This document shows positions 43,738 to 51,801 of a stretch of 64,000 nt of DNA, piece by piece. Numbering within the stretch: position 1 is the stretch's first letter; every line of letters starts with the position of its first letter. Under the pieces are notes generated by a model that did not search any database, was not told where the DNA came from, and saw only the letters and a list, made by a program, of their open reading frames with translations. The position numbers were made by a program, and so were the translations under genes. The stretch covers positions 434,001 to 498,000 of the forward strand of contig CAVRHO010000008.1 in assembly GCA_963721065.1 (NCBI GenBank). The letters are read 5' to 3'. The DNA comes from CAWBLP01 sp963721065 (GTDB taxonomy: Bacteria > Pseudomonadota > Alphaproteobacteria > Acetobacterales > Acetobacteraceae).

Positions 43738-45984
43738 TCAGTCCTGGTTCACCCGGTCCTGTCGCCGGTGGATGCCCAGCGGCGAGGCCACCGCCGGCCC
43801 GTGCAGCGCCGATCCACGGCCGGACAGCGAGGGGTTGGTCATGAAATAGTCGTGCGCCGATACCGGTTTCCGACCCGTCGGCACGCGCCGCCAGGAGCCA
43901 TCCGGCTTCAGTTCCCAGGACTGCATCGAATCCTTCAGGTTCACCACCATGATCTGGTCGAGCACTTGGGCATGCACGGTCGGGTTATGGATCGGCACCA
44001 GGCTCTCAACGCGCCAATCCATGTTCCGCTCCATCCAGTCGGCCGAGCTGATATACACTCTGGCGTGGCGGCTGGGCAGGGCGTGGCCGTTGCCGAACAC
44101 GCAGATCCGGCTGTGTTCCAGGAAACGGCCGACGATCGATTTCACCCGGATGTTATCCGACACCCCCGGCACGCCGGGACGCAGGCAGCAGATGCCGCGG
44201 ATCACCGCCATGATCTTCACCCCGGCCGACGATGCCTCATACAGCGCGTCGATCAGCTTCCGGTCCACCAGGGAGTTCAGCTTGATCCACATGCCGGCGG
44301 GGCGGCCGGCATGGGCGAAGGCGATCTCCCGCTGGATCAACTCCAGCAACGCCGGGCGGGTGGTCAGCGGGCTGAACCCGATCTCTTCCATCTGCGCGGG
44401 CCGGGCATAGCCGGTCATGTAGTTGAACAACCGGGCGGCATCGCGCGTCAGGGCGGGATCGGTGGTGAAGAAACTCAGGTCCTGGTAGATGCGCGCGGTG
44501 ATCGGATGGTAGTTGCCGGTGCCGAAATGCGCGTAGGACCGCACGGCATTGCCCTCGCGCCGCACAACCAGCGACAGCTTCGCATGCGTCTTCAGTTCGG
44601 CGAAACCGAACACCACCTGAACGCCGGCCGCCTCCAGGCTGCGCGCCAGGTTGATGTTCATTTCCTCGTCGAACCGGGCGCGCAGCTCCACCACGGCGGT
44701 GACGAACTTGCCCGCCTCCGCCGCCTCGATCAGCGCCTTTACGATGGGGCTGTCGCGGCTGGTACGGTACAGAGTCTGCTTCACCGCGATCACCGCCGAA
44801 TCCTGCGCCGCCTGGCGGAGGAACTGCACCACCACGTCGAAGCTCTCATACGGGTGGTGGACGATGATGTCCTTGGCACGGATCGCCGCGAAGCAGTCGC
44901 CGCCGAAGTCGCGGATCCGCTCCGGGAAGCGCGGCGTGTAGGGCGGGAACAGCAGGTCCGGGCGGTCGTCCACGATCAGTTGCCGCAGGTCGGCAACGCC
45001 CAGGATGCCGTCGGCCACGTGGATCTCGTCATCGGTGGCGCCCAACTGGTCGGCGACCAGGCTGCGCAGGTCGTCCGGCATGTTGGCGTCCACGCCCAGA
45101 TGGATCACCACGCCGCGTCGCCGCCGCTTCAGCGCCGATTCGTAGGAGCGGACCAGGTCTTCCGCCTCCTCCTCGAACTCCACGTCGGTGTCGCGGATAA
45201 GCCGGAACATGCCCTGGCCGGTGACGCGGAAGCCGGGGAACAGCCGGTCGAGGAAGATCCCGACCAGGTCCTCCAGCATCACGAAGCGAATCGGCCCGTC
45301 CGCCCTGGTGGACGGCAGCCGCACGAACCGCTCCACCTGGGCGGGCAGCGGGATCAGCCCGCGCATCCCCTGGGCGTCTTCCTCGCGCAGCAGCAGCAGG
45401 GCAATCACCAGGCCCATGTTGGGGATGAAGGGGAACGGGTGCGCCGGGTCGATCGCCAGCGGGGTCAGCACCGGGAACACCCGCTCCATGAACCAGGCGT
45501 CCAGCCACGTGTGGTCCTCCGCCGTCAGGTGGGCCGGCTCGCACACCTCGATACCGGCCGCCTGCAGCAGCCCGCGCAGCTCCCGCCACACGCGCTGCTG
45601 GCCGGCGAGCAGCGATTCGGCGCGCAGACGGATATCGGCGAGTTGCTGCGCCGGGGTGCGGCCGTCCGGGGATATCGTGGTAAGCCCCGCCTTGGCCTGG
45701 CCGACCAGGCCGGCGACGCGCACGGAGTAGAACTCGTCCAGGTTGGACGCGCTGATCGAGACGAAGCGCAGCCGTTCCAGCAGCGGGTGGCGGGCATTAT
45801 CCGCCTCCTCCACCACGCGGTTGTTGAAGTCCAGCCAGGACAGCTCGCGATTGATGAACCGCTCCGGACTGTCCGGCGTGATGCGCGGCGGGGCGGCCAG
45901 GGTTGGTGCCGACCGCTGCTGAGCGGGCGCAACCAGCTCGACCGGGTCCCCGACCGGGACGGCATGGGCGGAGGTCCTGTTCAT
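43738..45984 (-). CDS. ppk1: Polyphosphate kinase 1
   Basis: 748 residues; makes polyphosphate from ATP. The N-terminal domain is RFINRELSWLDFNNRVVEEA and SASNLDEFYSVRVAGL. The catalytic histidine is in KTHAKLSLVVRREG (His467), and the second essential His is in FLEHSRICVFGNG (His624). Known membrane- or degradosome-associated enzyme. Translationally coupled upstream of ppx; the DnaA-like gene is 42 bases upstream. Confidence 0.97.
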   Translation of the reverse strand: MNRTSAHAVPVGDPVELVAPAQQRSAPTLAAPPRITPDSPERFINRELSWLDFNNRVVEEADNARHPLLERLRFVSISASNLDEFYSVRVAGLVGQAKAGLTTISPDGRTPAQQLADIRLRAESLLAGQQRVWRELRGLLQAAGIEVCEPAHLTAEDHTWLDAWFMERVFPVLTPLAIDPAHPFPFIPNMGLVIALLLLREEDAQGMRGLIPLPAQVERFVRLPSTRADGPIRFVMLEDLVGIFLDRLFPGFRVTGQGMFRLIRDTDVEFEEEAEDLVRSYESALKRRRRGVVIHLGVDANMPDDLRSLVADQLGATDDEIHVADGILGVADLRQLIVDDRPDLLFPPYTPRFPERIRDFGGDCFAAIRAKDIIVHHPYESFDVVVQFLRQAAQDSAVIAVKQTLYRTSRDSPIVKALIEAAEAGKFVTAVVELRARFDEEMNINLARSLEAAGVQVVFGFAELKTHAKLSLVVRREGNAVRSYAHFGTGNYHPITARIYQDLSFFTTDPALTRDAARLFNYMTGYARPAQMEEIGFSPLTTRPALLELIQREIAFAHAGRPAGMWIKLNSLVDRKLIDALYEASSAGVKIMAVIRGICCLRPGVPGVSDNIRVKSIVGRFLEHSRICVFGNGHALPSRHARVYISSADWMERNMDWRVESLVPIHNPTVHAQVLDQIMVVNLKDSMQSWELKPDGSWRRVPTGRKPVSAHDYFMTNPSLSGRGSALHGPAVASPLGIHRRQDRVNQD

Positions 45985-46026
45985 GCAGCGACTCTATAGG
46001 ACCGGCGACGTGTGCGGCGAGGGCGT

Positions 46027-46713
46027 TTACCCCGCGATCGGTGAATTTTCCGCATCGCCGAGCAGATCCGACAGCACATCGGCGGCAAGTGCCCGGCTGA
46101 TCCGGCGGCCGGACGCCAGGGCGGCCCGGTCCAGCCGCGCGGCCGCCTCGCGTAGCGCGCCGGGGGATCGCGGCAGGCGGCGGAGCAGCCAGGCTTGCAC
46201 CGGCGGTCCCACATCGAGCTGCCGGTCGGCGAGCAGCCGCATCAGCAGGGCTTCCAGCAGGGAGTCCTCGGGAGGGCCGATCTCCACGGCGGTGATGGCG
46301 CGCAACCGGCTGGCCAGGTCGGGCAGACGCACCGGCCAGCGCGCCGGCGGCAGCCGGTCGGCGAGCAACAGCGGTGCCCTGGCCTCCCGCGCGCTGTTCA
46401 GCAGGTGCAGCAGGGGCTCTTCCGGGGACTGGCCGGCGTCATCGACCGCGATACCGCGCGCGCCGAGTTCCGGCAGGGCGGCCAGCGTGGCGCCCGAGAC
46501 CACGGCGGCCCGGGCCTGCGTCGCCCAGATGTGCAGCAGGTGGGTCTTGCCACACCCGGAGTCGCCCCAGACGGCCAGTTGCCCGCCCGGCCAGTCGGCC
46601 GCACGGGCGAGCCAGGAGATCGCCGGTTCGTTGGACGGGGCACGCAGGAAGTCTGCCGCGGCATAGCCGGGGCGGTGCGGGAACGGCAGCGGGAGTTGGG
46701 GCGAGGTGGGCAT
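46027..46713 (-). CDS. hdaA: DnaA-related regulatory ATPase, Hda-like
   Basis: 228 residues. Begins TSPQLPLPFPHRPGYAAADF, a clamp-binding-like QLPLPF motif of Hda proteins. Walker A is GDSGCGKTHLL, the degenerate Walker B region is GIAVDDAGQ, and sensor-like parts are RLPDLASRLRAI. It lacks the DnaA DNA-binding domain. Hda proteins stimulate ATP hydrolysis by DnaA and limit re-initiation. Start ATG 46713 with a weak ribosome binding site. It is followed by ppk1-ppx on the same strand, an arrangement I associate with alphaproteobacteria. Confidence 0.88.
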   Translation of the reverse strand: MPTSPQLPLPFPHRPGYAAADFLRAPSNEPAISWLARAADWPGGQLAVWGDSGCGKTHLLHIWATQARAAVVSGATLAALPELGARGIAVDDAGQSPEEPLLHLLNSAREARAPLLLADRLPPARWPVRLPDLASRLRAITAVEIGPPEDSLLEALLMRLLADRQLDVGPPVQAWLLRRLPRSPGALREAAARLDRAALASGRRISRALAADVLSDLLGDAENSPIAG

Positions 46714-46890
46714 GGAGCGGGCAGTGTCGCGCGAGGGGTTGGGTGACCTCAAGGCCGGCGCCTGCACCAGTAGCCTTACCGGCGCTGTCGTCAGGCGAAC
46801 GCCGCCATCGGCGGGTGGTGCCGCCGCTCGACGATCCGGATGCGATTTGAGGTTGACTTTGGACCGTACAAACATACATCAACAGGAGAC

Positions 46891-47211
46891 ATGGGGATCG
46901 TTGTCGCAGGAATTGATTGGGACGAGGGGAATCGCGACAAATGCCGGAAGCATGGGGTTTCCTGTGCCGAGATCGAGGCGGTGCTTACGGGAGATCCTCG
47001 GTTCGCCCCGGATTTCAATCATTCCCATGCCGAGGATCGGTTTATTGCCGTGGGCAGGGCTGGAGACAACAGGCCGGTCTTCGTCGCTTTCACATTCCGC
47101 GTGAAACGTGGTCGCATGTTCATCCGGCCTGTGAGCGCCCGTTACATGCACCGGAAGGAGGCAGAGCGCTATGAACGGTACGAAAAGAAAGGTTCCGCGC
47201 CTGAGGACTGA
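46891..47211 (+). CDS. brnT: BrnT-family toxin
   Basis: 106-residue RelE-like RNase toxin. The ATG follows AGGAGAC. Family parts: GIDWDEGNRDKCRKHGVSC, EDRFIAVGRAGDNRPVFVAF and the C-terminal RPVSARYMHRKEAERY with conserved Arg/His/Tyr. The start of the antitoxin gene overlaps its last 41 bases, the usual brnT-brnA order. Confidence 0.93.
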   Translation: MGIVVAGIDWDEGNRDKCRKHGVSCAEIEAVLTGDPRFAPDFNHSHAEDRFIAVGRAGDNRPVFVAFTFRVKRGRMFIRPVSARYMHRKEAERYERYEKKGSAPED

Positions 47212-47431
47212 TGAGGAAGCCGAAAGCTTCCTTGAACAGGATCTCTCCGATCTGGATTTCTCGCAGTTCAGGTCCGCCCGGTTTGAATTCGAGAACAAGT
47301 CCGAGCGCATCAACATGCGCGTTCCCAAATCCTTGCTGGACGCTCTGAAAAAGCGGGCCAGCCACCGGGGCATCCCCTATACGCGGCTGATCCGCGAGTG
47401 CATGGAGCGCGAACTCTCCCGGCCGGAGTGA
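47171..47431 (+). CDS. brnA: CopG-family (BrnA-like) antitoxin
   Basis: 86 residues, starting after AAGGAGG inside the end of brnT. The N-terminal toxin-neutralising part includes TDEEAESFLEQDLSDLDFSQ. The C-terminal ribbon-helix-helix is INMRVPKSLLDALKKRASHR and IPYTRLIRECMERE. It is expected to repress the operon and bind BrnT. Of the three toxin-antitoxin pairs in the window, this is the only one with both frames intact. Confidence 0.92.
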   Translation: MNGTKRKVPRLRTDEEAESFLEQDLSDLDFSQFRSARFEFENKSERINMRVPKSLLDALKKRASHRGIPYTRLIRECMERELSRPE

Positions 47432-47472
47432 TACCGGTCGGACTTTCGCCAACGGCGGGCAGACCGTCCCAT

Positions 47473-50121
47473 TCAGAACCGCACCCGCAGCCCGCCATAC
47501 GCCGCGATCGGCGCGGCCGGCGCCAGGCTGCGGGTGTTCGTCGCCCCCGGCGCCTTGGCATAGGGCACCAGGTCGGTGGGCGAGAACGTCCCGTAGGTCT
47601 CGTAGCGCACGTTGAACAGGTTCTGCACCAGCCCGAACACCTGCACCGCCGGCGTGATCTGGTAGCTGCTGTTGAACGTCACCACCACATACGGATTGGT
47701 CTTCGGCGTCAGGTTCGCCTCATCCCCGAACAGGTACTGCCCGCTGCTGACCAGCCCGGAAAACCCCACCGTCCAGGCCTTGGTCACCGTGTAGCTGGCG
47801 CCGAACTTGAACCGCTGCGCCGGCACGCCGGGCAGGTGGCTGCCGGGCGCCACATGGATCTGTCCGGCCGCATTCGCCGCCGGATTCAACGGGCTGTTCA
47901 GCGTCAGCGGGCTCTGGAACGTGGCGTCCGTGAATGCGTAGTTGGCCCAGGCGTGCAGGCGCGTGCCACGCCACGTGACGCCGGCCTCGATCCCCTGCCG
48001 GCGGGTATCCCCGGCATTCTGGAAATACGCCAGGCCCGGCACCGAGCTGGCGACGAAGATGATGTCCTGGGCGCTGTCCGTGCGGAACAGCCCGACCTTC
48101 CAGTTCAGCGTGGCGCCGGCAACGGGATGCATCTCGCCGCGCACACCCGCCTCCACCGTGTGGGCGACCACCTGGTTCAGATCCGGGTCGCCGGTGAAGA
48201 AATTGGCCAGCGTGCACGGGCTCTGCGGACTGGCGCAGGACAGTTCGGCCGGCGTGGGCGCACGGTTGGCCTCGGAAAAGCTGGCGTACACCGACAGATG
48301 CGGCAGCGCCTTCCAGGTCAGACCGATGCCGGGATTGAAATGCGTGTAGCTGTGATTGCCGGTCAGCGCGGTGCCGTTCTGGTCCTGCAGGTCGATCTGC
48401 GCCACGTTCAGCCGTCCCGCCACCGACAGGAACAGGTTCGGCGTGATGTCGAACACGTCGGCGAAATAGGCGCCGTAATAGGCGTTGGTGCTGTTCACCC
48501 GCACCGGGGTCAGCGGCCCGCCCGGCTGGTCGATGGTGATGCCCGGGCCGATGAACACGCCGTTCACGTCGGTGATGCCGCCCAGCAGGCTGCTGGCGCT
48601 GAAGGTGGAAACCCCGCCATCGAAGCTGACGCCGGCCACCAGGTGGTTGCGGCGGTTCAGCACGGTCGAGTCATGACTGACCTGCAGTGACGCCCCGTAG
48701 CCGTTGCTGTCCGTCGCCTGCAGGTTCAGTTGCGAATAGGGGCCGCCGTTCAGGTAGTCGGGGATCGGATTGCCGGCGCGGTCCAGCAGCGGGTTGCCGT
48801 CCTCGTCGCACAGCGCGGTGCCGCCGGGCACACAGGGCGCGGCCTCGAACGCATTGCCGTTGTCGATCCGCTGGGACAGGTTGGTGTAGTAGATCAGCCC
48901 CTGCAGCGTGGTCCGGTCGCTGACGTTCCATGTGCCGGACAGGCTGGTCAGGGCATAGCGATTGGTCGTGCGGTTCGGCGCGGTGAACGTCACGGTGCGG
49001 TCCGCCGCCAGGAACTGCACCGGCACGGTGCCGGGTCCGTTCAACTGGTTGTCGGCCAGCATGATGTTCCAGTGCAGTTCGGCCGTGTCGGAGCGCCAGC
49101 CGATATCGCCATAGGCCTGGTGCACGTCGGAACTGTTCAACTGCCGCCAGCCGCCGCTGTGGAAGATGTTGCCGGCGACGTAGGTGGACCAGTCGCCACT
49201 CTGCCGGCCGTATTCCACCGACCCGTCCACCGTGCCGAACGACCCGCCATACAGCTCGGCCAGTCCGCCCTGCCAGGTGAAGCCGTTCTTCATCTGGATC
49301 GACAGCGCGCCCCCCAGCGCGTTGAGGCCGAACACCGGGTTGGAGCCTTCCAGGTTCATCTGGTCCATCGCCAGCGACGGCAGCAGGTCCCAGTTCACCG
49401 CGTCGGAGAACGGCGCGTTGAATCGCACGCCGTTGACATAAACCGCCAGCCCCTGCGCATTGCCGTCCAGCGGCGAGGCCGTGAAGCCGCGATACTGCAG
49501 GTCGGGCTGGAACGGGTTCCCCTGCGGATCATTCAGCGACACGCCGGGCGTCTGCGAGTCCAGCGCGTGCAGCGCGCTGGGAATGCCGGTCCGCTGGATA
49601 TCCCGGTCGTTCAGCACGTTCACGCTGTTTGGGGCCTTGCTGCGGTCGATGCCGGACCCCAGCAACGGCGATGCCGCAACGACGGTGACCGGCGGCAGCC
49701 GGGTGGTCGGCGCGGCGGCTGCGGCGGCCGGGACAGTCGCCTGCGCCGGTGCGGCAGGTCTGGCTGACGGCGACGCCGCCCCGTTCTGCGCGGGAACGCT
49801 AGCCTGCGGCAAGGCTGCGTCCGCGGGGGAAGCTGTCCGCGGCGAGGCTGCGTCCACGGGGACCGTTGTCTGCGGCAAGGCTGCGCCCGCGGGGACCGCT
49901 GTCCGCGGCAAGGCTGCGCCCGCGGAGGCCGCTGTCCGCGACGAGGTTGCGTCCGCGGGGGCCGCGGTCCGCGGCGAGGCTGCGTCCATGGGAGCCCTCG
50001 CCTGCGTCGGGGCCGTGACCGGTGCGGGACCGGACGCCGGCTGCGCCAGCGCGTGCAGCGCGAGCAATGCCGACAGGGCGACGACGCCCGCCCAGAGCCC
50101 GTGCCGAACAGTGTTCTTCAT
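47473..50121 (-). CDS. TonB-dependent outer-membrane receptor with an Ala/Pro-rich N-terminal repeat
   Basis: 882 residues. A signal peptide (KNTVRHGLWAGVVALSALLA) is followed by a low-complexity segment of 11-residue repeats (about residues 41-110), then a plug domain (PPVTVVAASPLLGSG, GLNALGGALSIQMKNGF) and a 22-strand-type barrel ending YGGLRVRF, with a terminal Phe as usual for outer-membrane proteins. Transported ligand unknown; no signalling domain is seen. It starts 12 bases after a tonB-like gene. DNA encoding the repeats is at 49802-49999. Confidence 0.93.
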   Translation of the reverse strand: MKNTVRHGLWAGVVALSALLALHALAQPASGPAPVTAPTQARAPMDAASPRTAAPADATSSRTAASAGAALPRTAVPAGAALPQTTVPVDAASPRTASPADAALPQASVPAQNGAASPSARPAAPAQATVPAAAAAAPTTRLPPVTVVAASPLLGSGIDRSKAPNSVNVLNDRDIQRTGIPSALHALDSQTPGVSLNDPQGNPFQPDLQYRGFTASPLDGNAQGLAVYVNGVRFNAPFSDAVNWDLLPSLAMDQMNLEGSNPVFGLNALGGALSIQMKNGFTWQGGLAELYGGSFGTVDGSVEYGRQSGDWSTYVAGNIFHSGGWRQLNSSDVHQAYGDIGWRSDTAELHWNIMLADNQLNGPGTVPVQFLAADRTVTFTAPNRTTNRYALTSLSGTWNVSDRTTLQGLIYYTNLSQRIDNGNAFEAAPCVPGGTALCDEDGNPLLDRAGNPIPDYLNGGPYSQLNLQATDSNGYGASLQVSHDSTVLNRRNHLVAGVSFDGGVSTFSASSLLGGITDVNGVFIGPGITIDQPGGPLTPVRVNSTNAYYGAYFADVFDITPNLFLSVAGRLNVAQIDLQDQNGTALTGNHSYTHFNPGIGLTWKALPHLSVYASFSEANRAPTPAELSCASPQSPCTLANFFTGDPDLNQVVAHTVEAGVRGEMHPVAGATLNWKVGLFRTDSAQDIIFVASSVPGLAYFQNAGDTRRQGIEAGVTWRGTRLHAWANYAFTDATFQSPLTLNSPLNPAANAAGQIHVAPGSHLPGVPAQRFKFGASYTVTKAWTVGFSGLVSSGQYLFGDEANLTPKTNPYVVVTFNSSYQITPAVQVFGLVQNLFNVRYETYGTFSPTDLVPYAKAPGATNTRSLAPAAPIAAYGGLRVRF
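49802..49999. repeat. 33-bp in-frame tandem repeat, 6 units, inside the receptor gene
   Basis: Six 33-base units (starting 49802, 49835, 49868, 49901, 49934, 49967), each encoding 11 residues of the type AVPAGAALPQT. Units differ at a few bases each, so the array is old enough to have diverged but keeps its length and frame. Confidence 0.92.
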
Positions 50122-50133
50122 GACGTCTCCCCG

Positions 50134-51195
50134 TTAGTCGGCCAGGCGGAACTGCACGGGGATCTCGGCAACCGCGACCACCGGGCGGCCGCCCTCGGTC
50201 GCCGGGGCGAAACGCCATTGCCTCACCGCGGCAATGGCCGCCCTGTCCAGGACCTTGTGTCCGCTGGTCCGATCGACCGTCACCGCCAGCGGCAGGCCGT
50301 TCACCCCGACCCGTACGCGCAGCACGACCCGCCCCTGCTGGCCGCGCCGGCGCGCGATCTCGGGATAGACCGGCGGTCGGTCGCTCGCGACGGCCATGAT
50401 TGGATGCGGCGGGACAACGGGGGCGTTGCGCGGCGCGGTCGCACGCGCCGCCGAACCGATTGGAGCCGATGCCGGCTGCTGTGACCGCGCGGGCGGGGCT
50501 GCGGCCCGGTGCGTCGGAGGCGCGGCCGTGGGCCGGGTCACGGCGACCTGGCGCGGCGGCGGGGATGGCGGCGGCGGGGGCGGCAGGGGCAGCGGCGGTT
50601 CGGCCGGCACCGCAGCGGATTGCACAGCAGGCTGGGCCGCAAGGGGGGCAGCCTTCAGGAGGGCAGGCTCCGGGGGGACAGGCTCCGCGGGCGCAGGCTC
50701 CGGCGGCGCGGACTGCGGTGGCGGAGCCGGCGGAGGTTCCGCTGCGACGGGCTTCGGTGGCGGGACCGGCGGTGACGGCGGGGCCTTCGCGACAGGGGCG
50801 GGCGGTGGCGGTTCGGCCCTGGCGGGTTCAGTGACCGCTGGCGGCCTGGGCGGTGGCGGCTGTTGCGCCATCGGCGGTGGCGGTTCGGCCGGCGTCACGG
50901 CAGGTGGCGGCGGCTGCGTCCGGGCGGGCGGTGACGGCTCTGGCCTGACGGGCTTCGGCGCGGATGGCGGTGGTGCGGCGGCGGGTTTGGCGGCCGGAGG
51001 CGTCCTGGGCGCGGCCGGCGCAAAGACCAGCGAGAAACTGGAGTCAGGCAGTGCCGGCAGAGGGGCCTGTGTCGCTCCGGTCAGCCAAAGCACGCCGGCC
51101 AGCACGACGGCATGCGCAAGCGCGGCCCCGGCGATGCGCGGCGGCCTGGGCGACGTGACGACACCGGAGACAGGCATCCTGTTCGCCGGTGGCAT
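50134..51195 (-). CDS. tonB: TonB-family energy transducer, proline-rich
   Basis: About 353 residues. An N-terminal membrane anchor (IAGAALAHAVVLAGVLWLTG) is followed by a very long Pro/Ala-rich periplasm-spanning segment (roughly residues 60-250) and a C-terminal TonB domain (PPVYPEIARRRGQQGRVVL, AIAAVRQWRFAP). It couples the proton gradient to the receptor encoded 12 bases downstream. The start is uncertain: ATGs at 51210, 51195 and 51176 are possible, none with a strong ribosome binding site. ExbB/ExbD are not in the window. Confidence 0.88.
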   Translation of the reverse strand: MPPANRMPVSGVVTSPRPPRIAGAALAHAVVLAGVLWLTGATQAPLPALPDSSFSLVFAPAAPRTPPAAKPAAAPPPSAPKPVRPEPSPPARTQPPPPAVTPAEPPPPMAQQPPPPRPPAVTEPARAEPPPPAPVAKAPPSPPVPPPKPVAAEPPPAPPPQSAPPEPAPAEPVPPEPALLKAAPLAAQPAVQSAAVPAEPPLPLPPPPPPSPPPRQVAVTRPTAAPPTHRAAAPPARSQQPASAPIGSAARATAPRNAPVVPPHPIMAVASDRPPVYPEIARRRGQQGRVVLRVRVGVNGLPLAVTVDRTSGHKVLDRAAIAAVRQWRFAPATEGGRPVVAVAEIPVQFRLAD

Positions 51196-51801
51196 GTCGC
51201 CCCGCCCCATGCTGATGGCGCCGGCGTCCCGACCCCAGTGACGGTGCCATAGGTCGCGTGGCGAACGACGGCGGACCGGCAACACTACCTCCCTGCCTGC
51301 GTCGCCGCTTCCCCTCTGCGGAGGATGCATTGCACTGACGGCGACCGCCGGAACTGTATGCGCCGCTCGGCGGGAGGGGCAACCCGTTGCGCGTTGGTAC
51401 AGCCCGGTCCGGCGGCGTCCACGCCCGTGCCACCGCAGCGTGGCGCCGTGCTCGCCCCGGTCAAGGACGCTGCGCGCCGCCTTCGGCGGTGGCCTCCGGC
51501 CATCCTTGACCGCGGCTGCGCGCGGCGCCTTGGGAACATGTGGCCGGGACGGAGAAACGGGCGCTGCGGGGCCGAACAAAGAAACGGCGATGGTTTGGCA
51601 TGCCGCACTGGCGGCGCACTGGCCGTCGATGACGCGATGGCCGGCAACAGATCGGCAAAACCGTTACCCTTGAGCCCGGGCCATCGCGCTGCCAACAAGC
51701 CGTCCGGACCCGGACATGACCCGGGAGAGCGGGCCTGTCCGCACTGTTGAAATCGTTCATGGACGCAAGCGGCACAGGGAGCCATGCCACGGCTCCCGGC
51801 G
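51196..51801. other. Intergenic region upstream of tonB
   Basis: 606 bases between the macroglobulin stop and the tonB start; the tonB-receptor promoter should lie here. It is GC-rich with short inverted repeats, for example CGGACCGG (51272-51279) with CCGGTCCG (51404-51411). I looked for a Fur box and a cobalamin riboswitch and could not support either. No small gene is evident. Confidence 0.5.

Noticed and set aside
51230..51530. Cobalamin riboswitch upstream of tonB
   Set aside because: Fragments resemble parts of the consensus (CGCAAC, GGGAAGCGGCGACGC), but the GGGAA-GGTG core and a proper GCCACTG box in order are missing.
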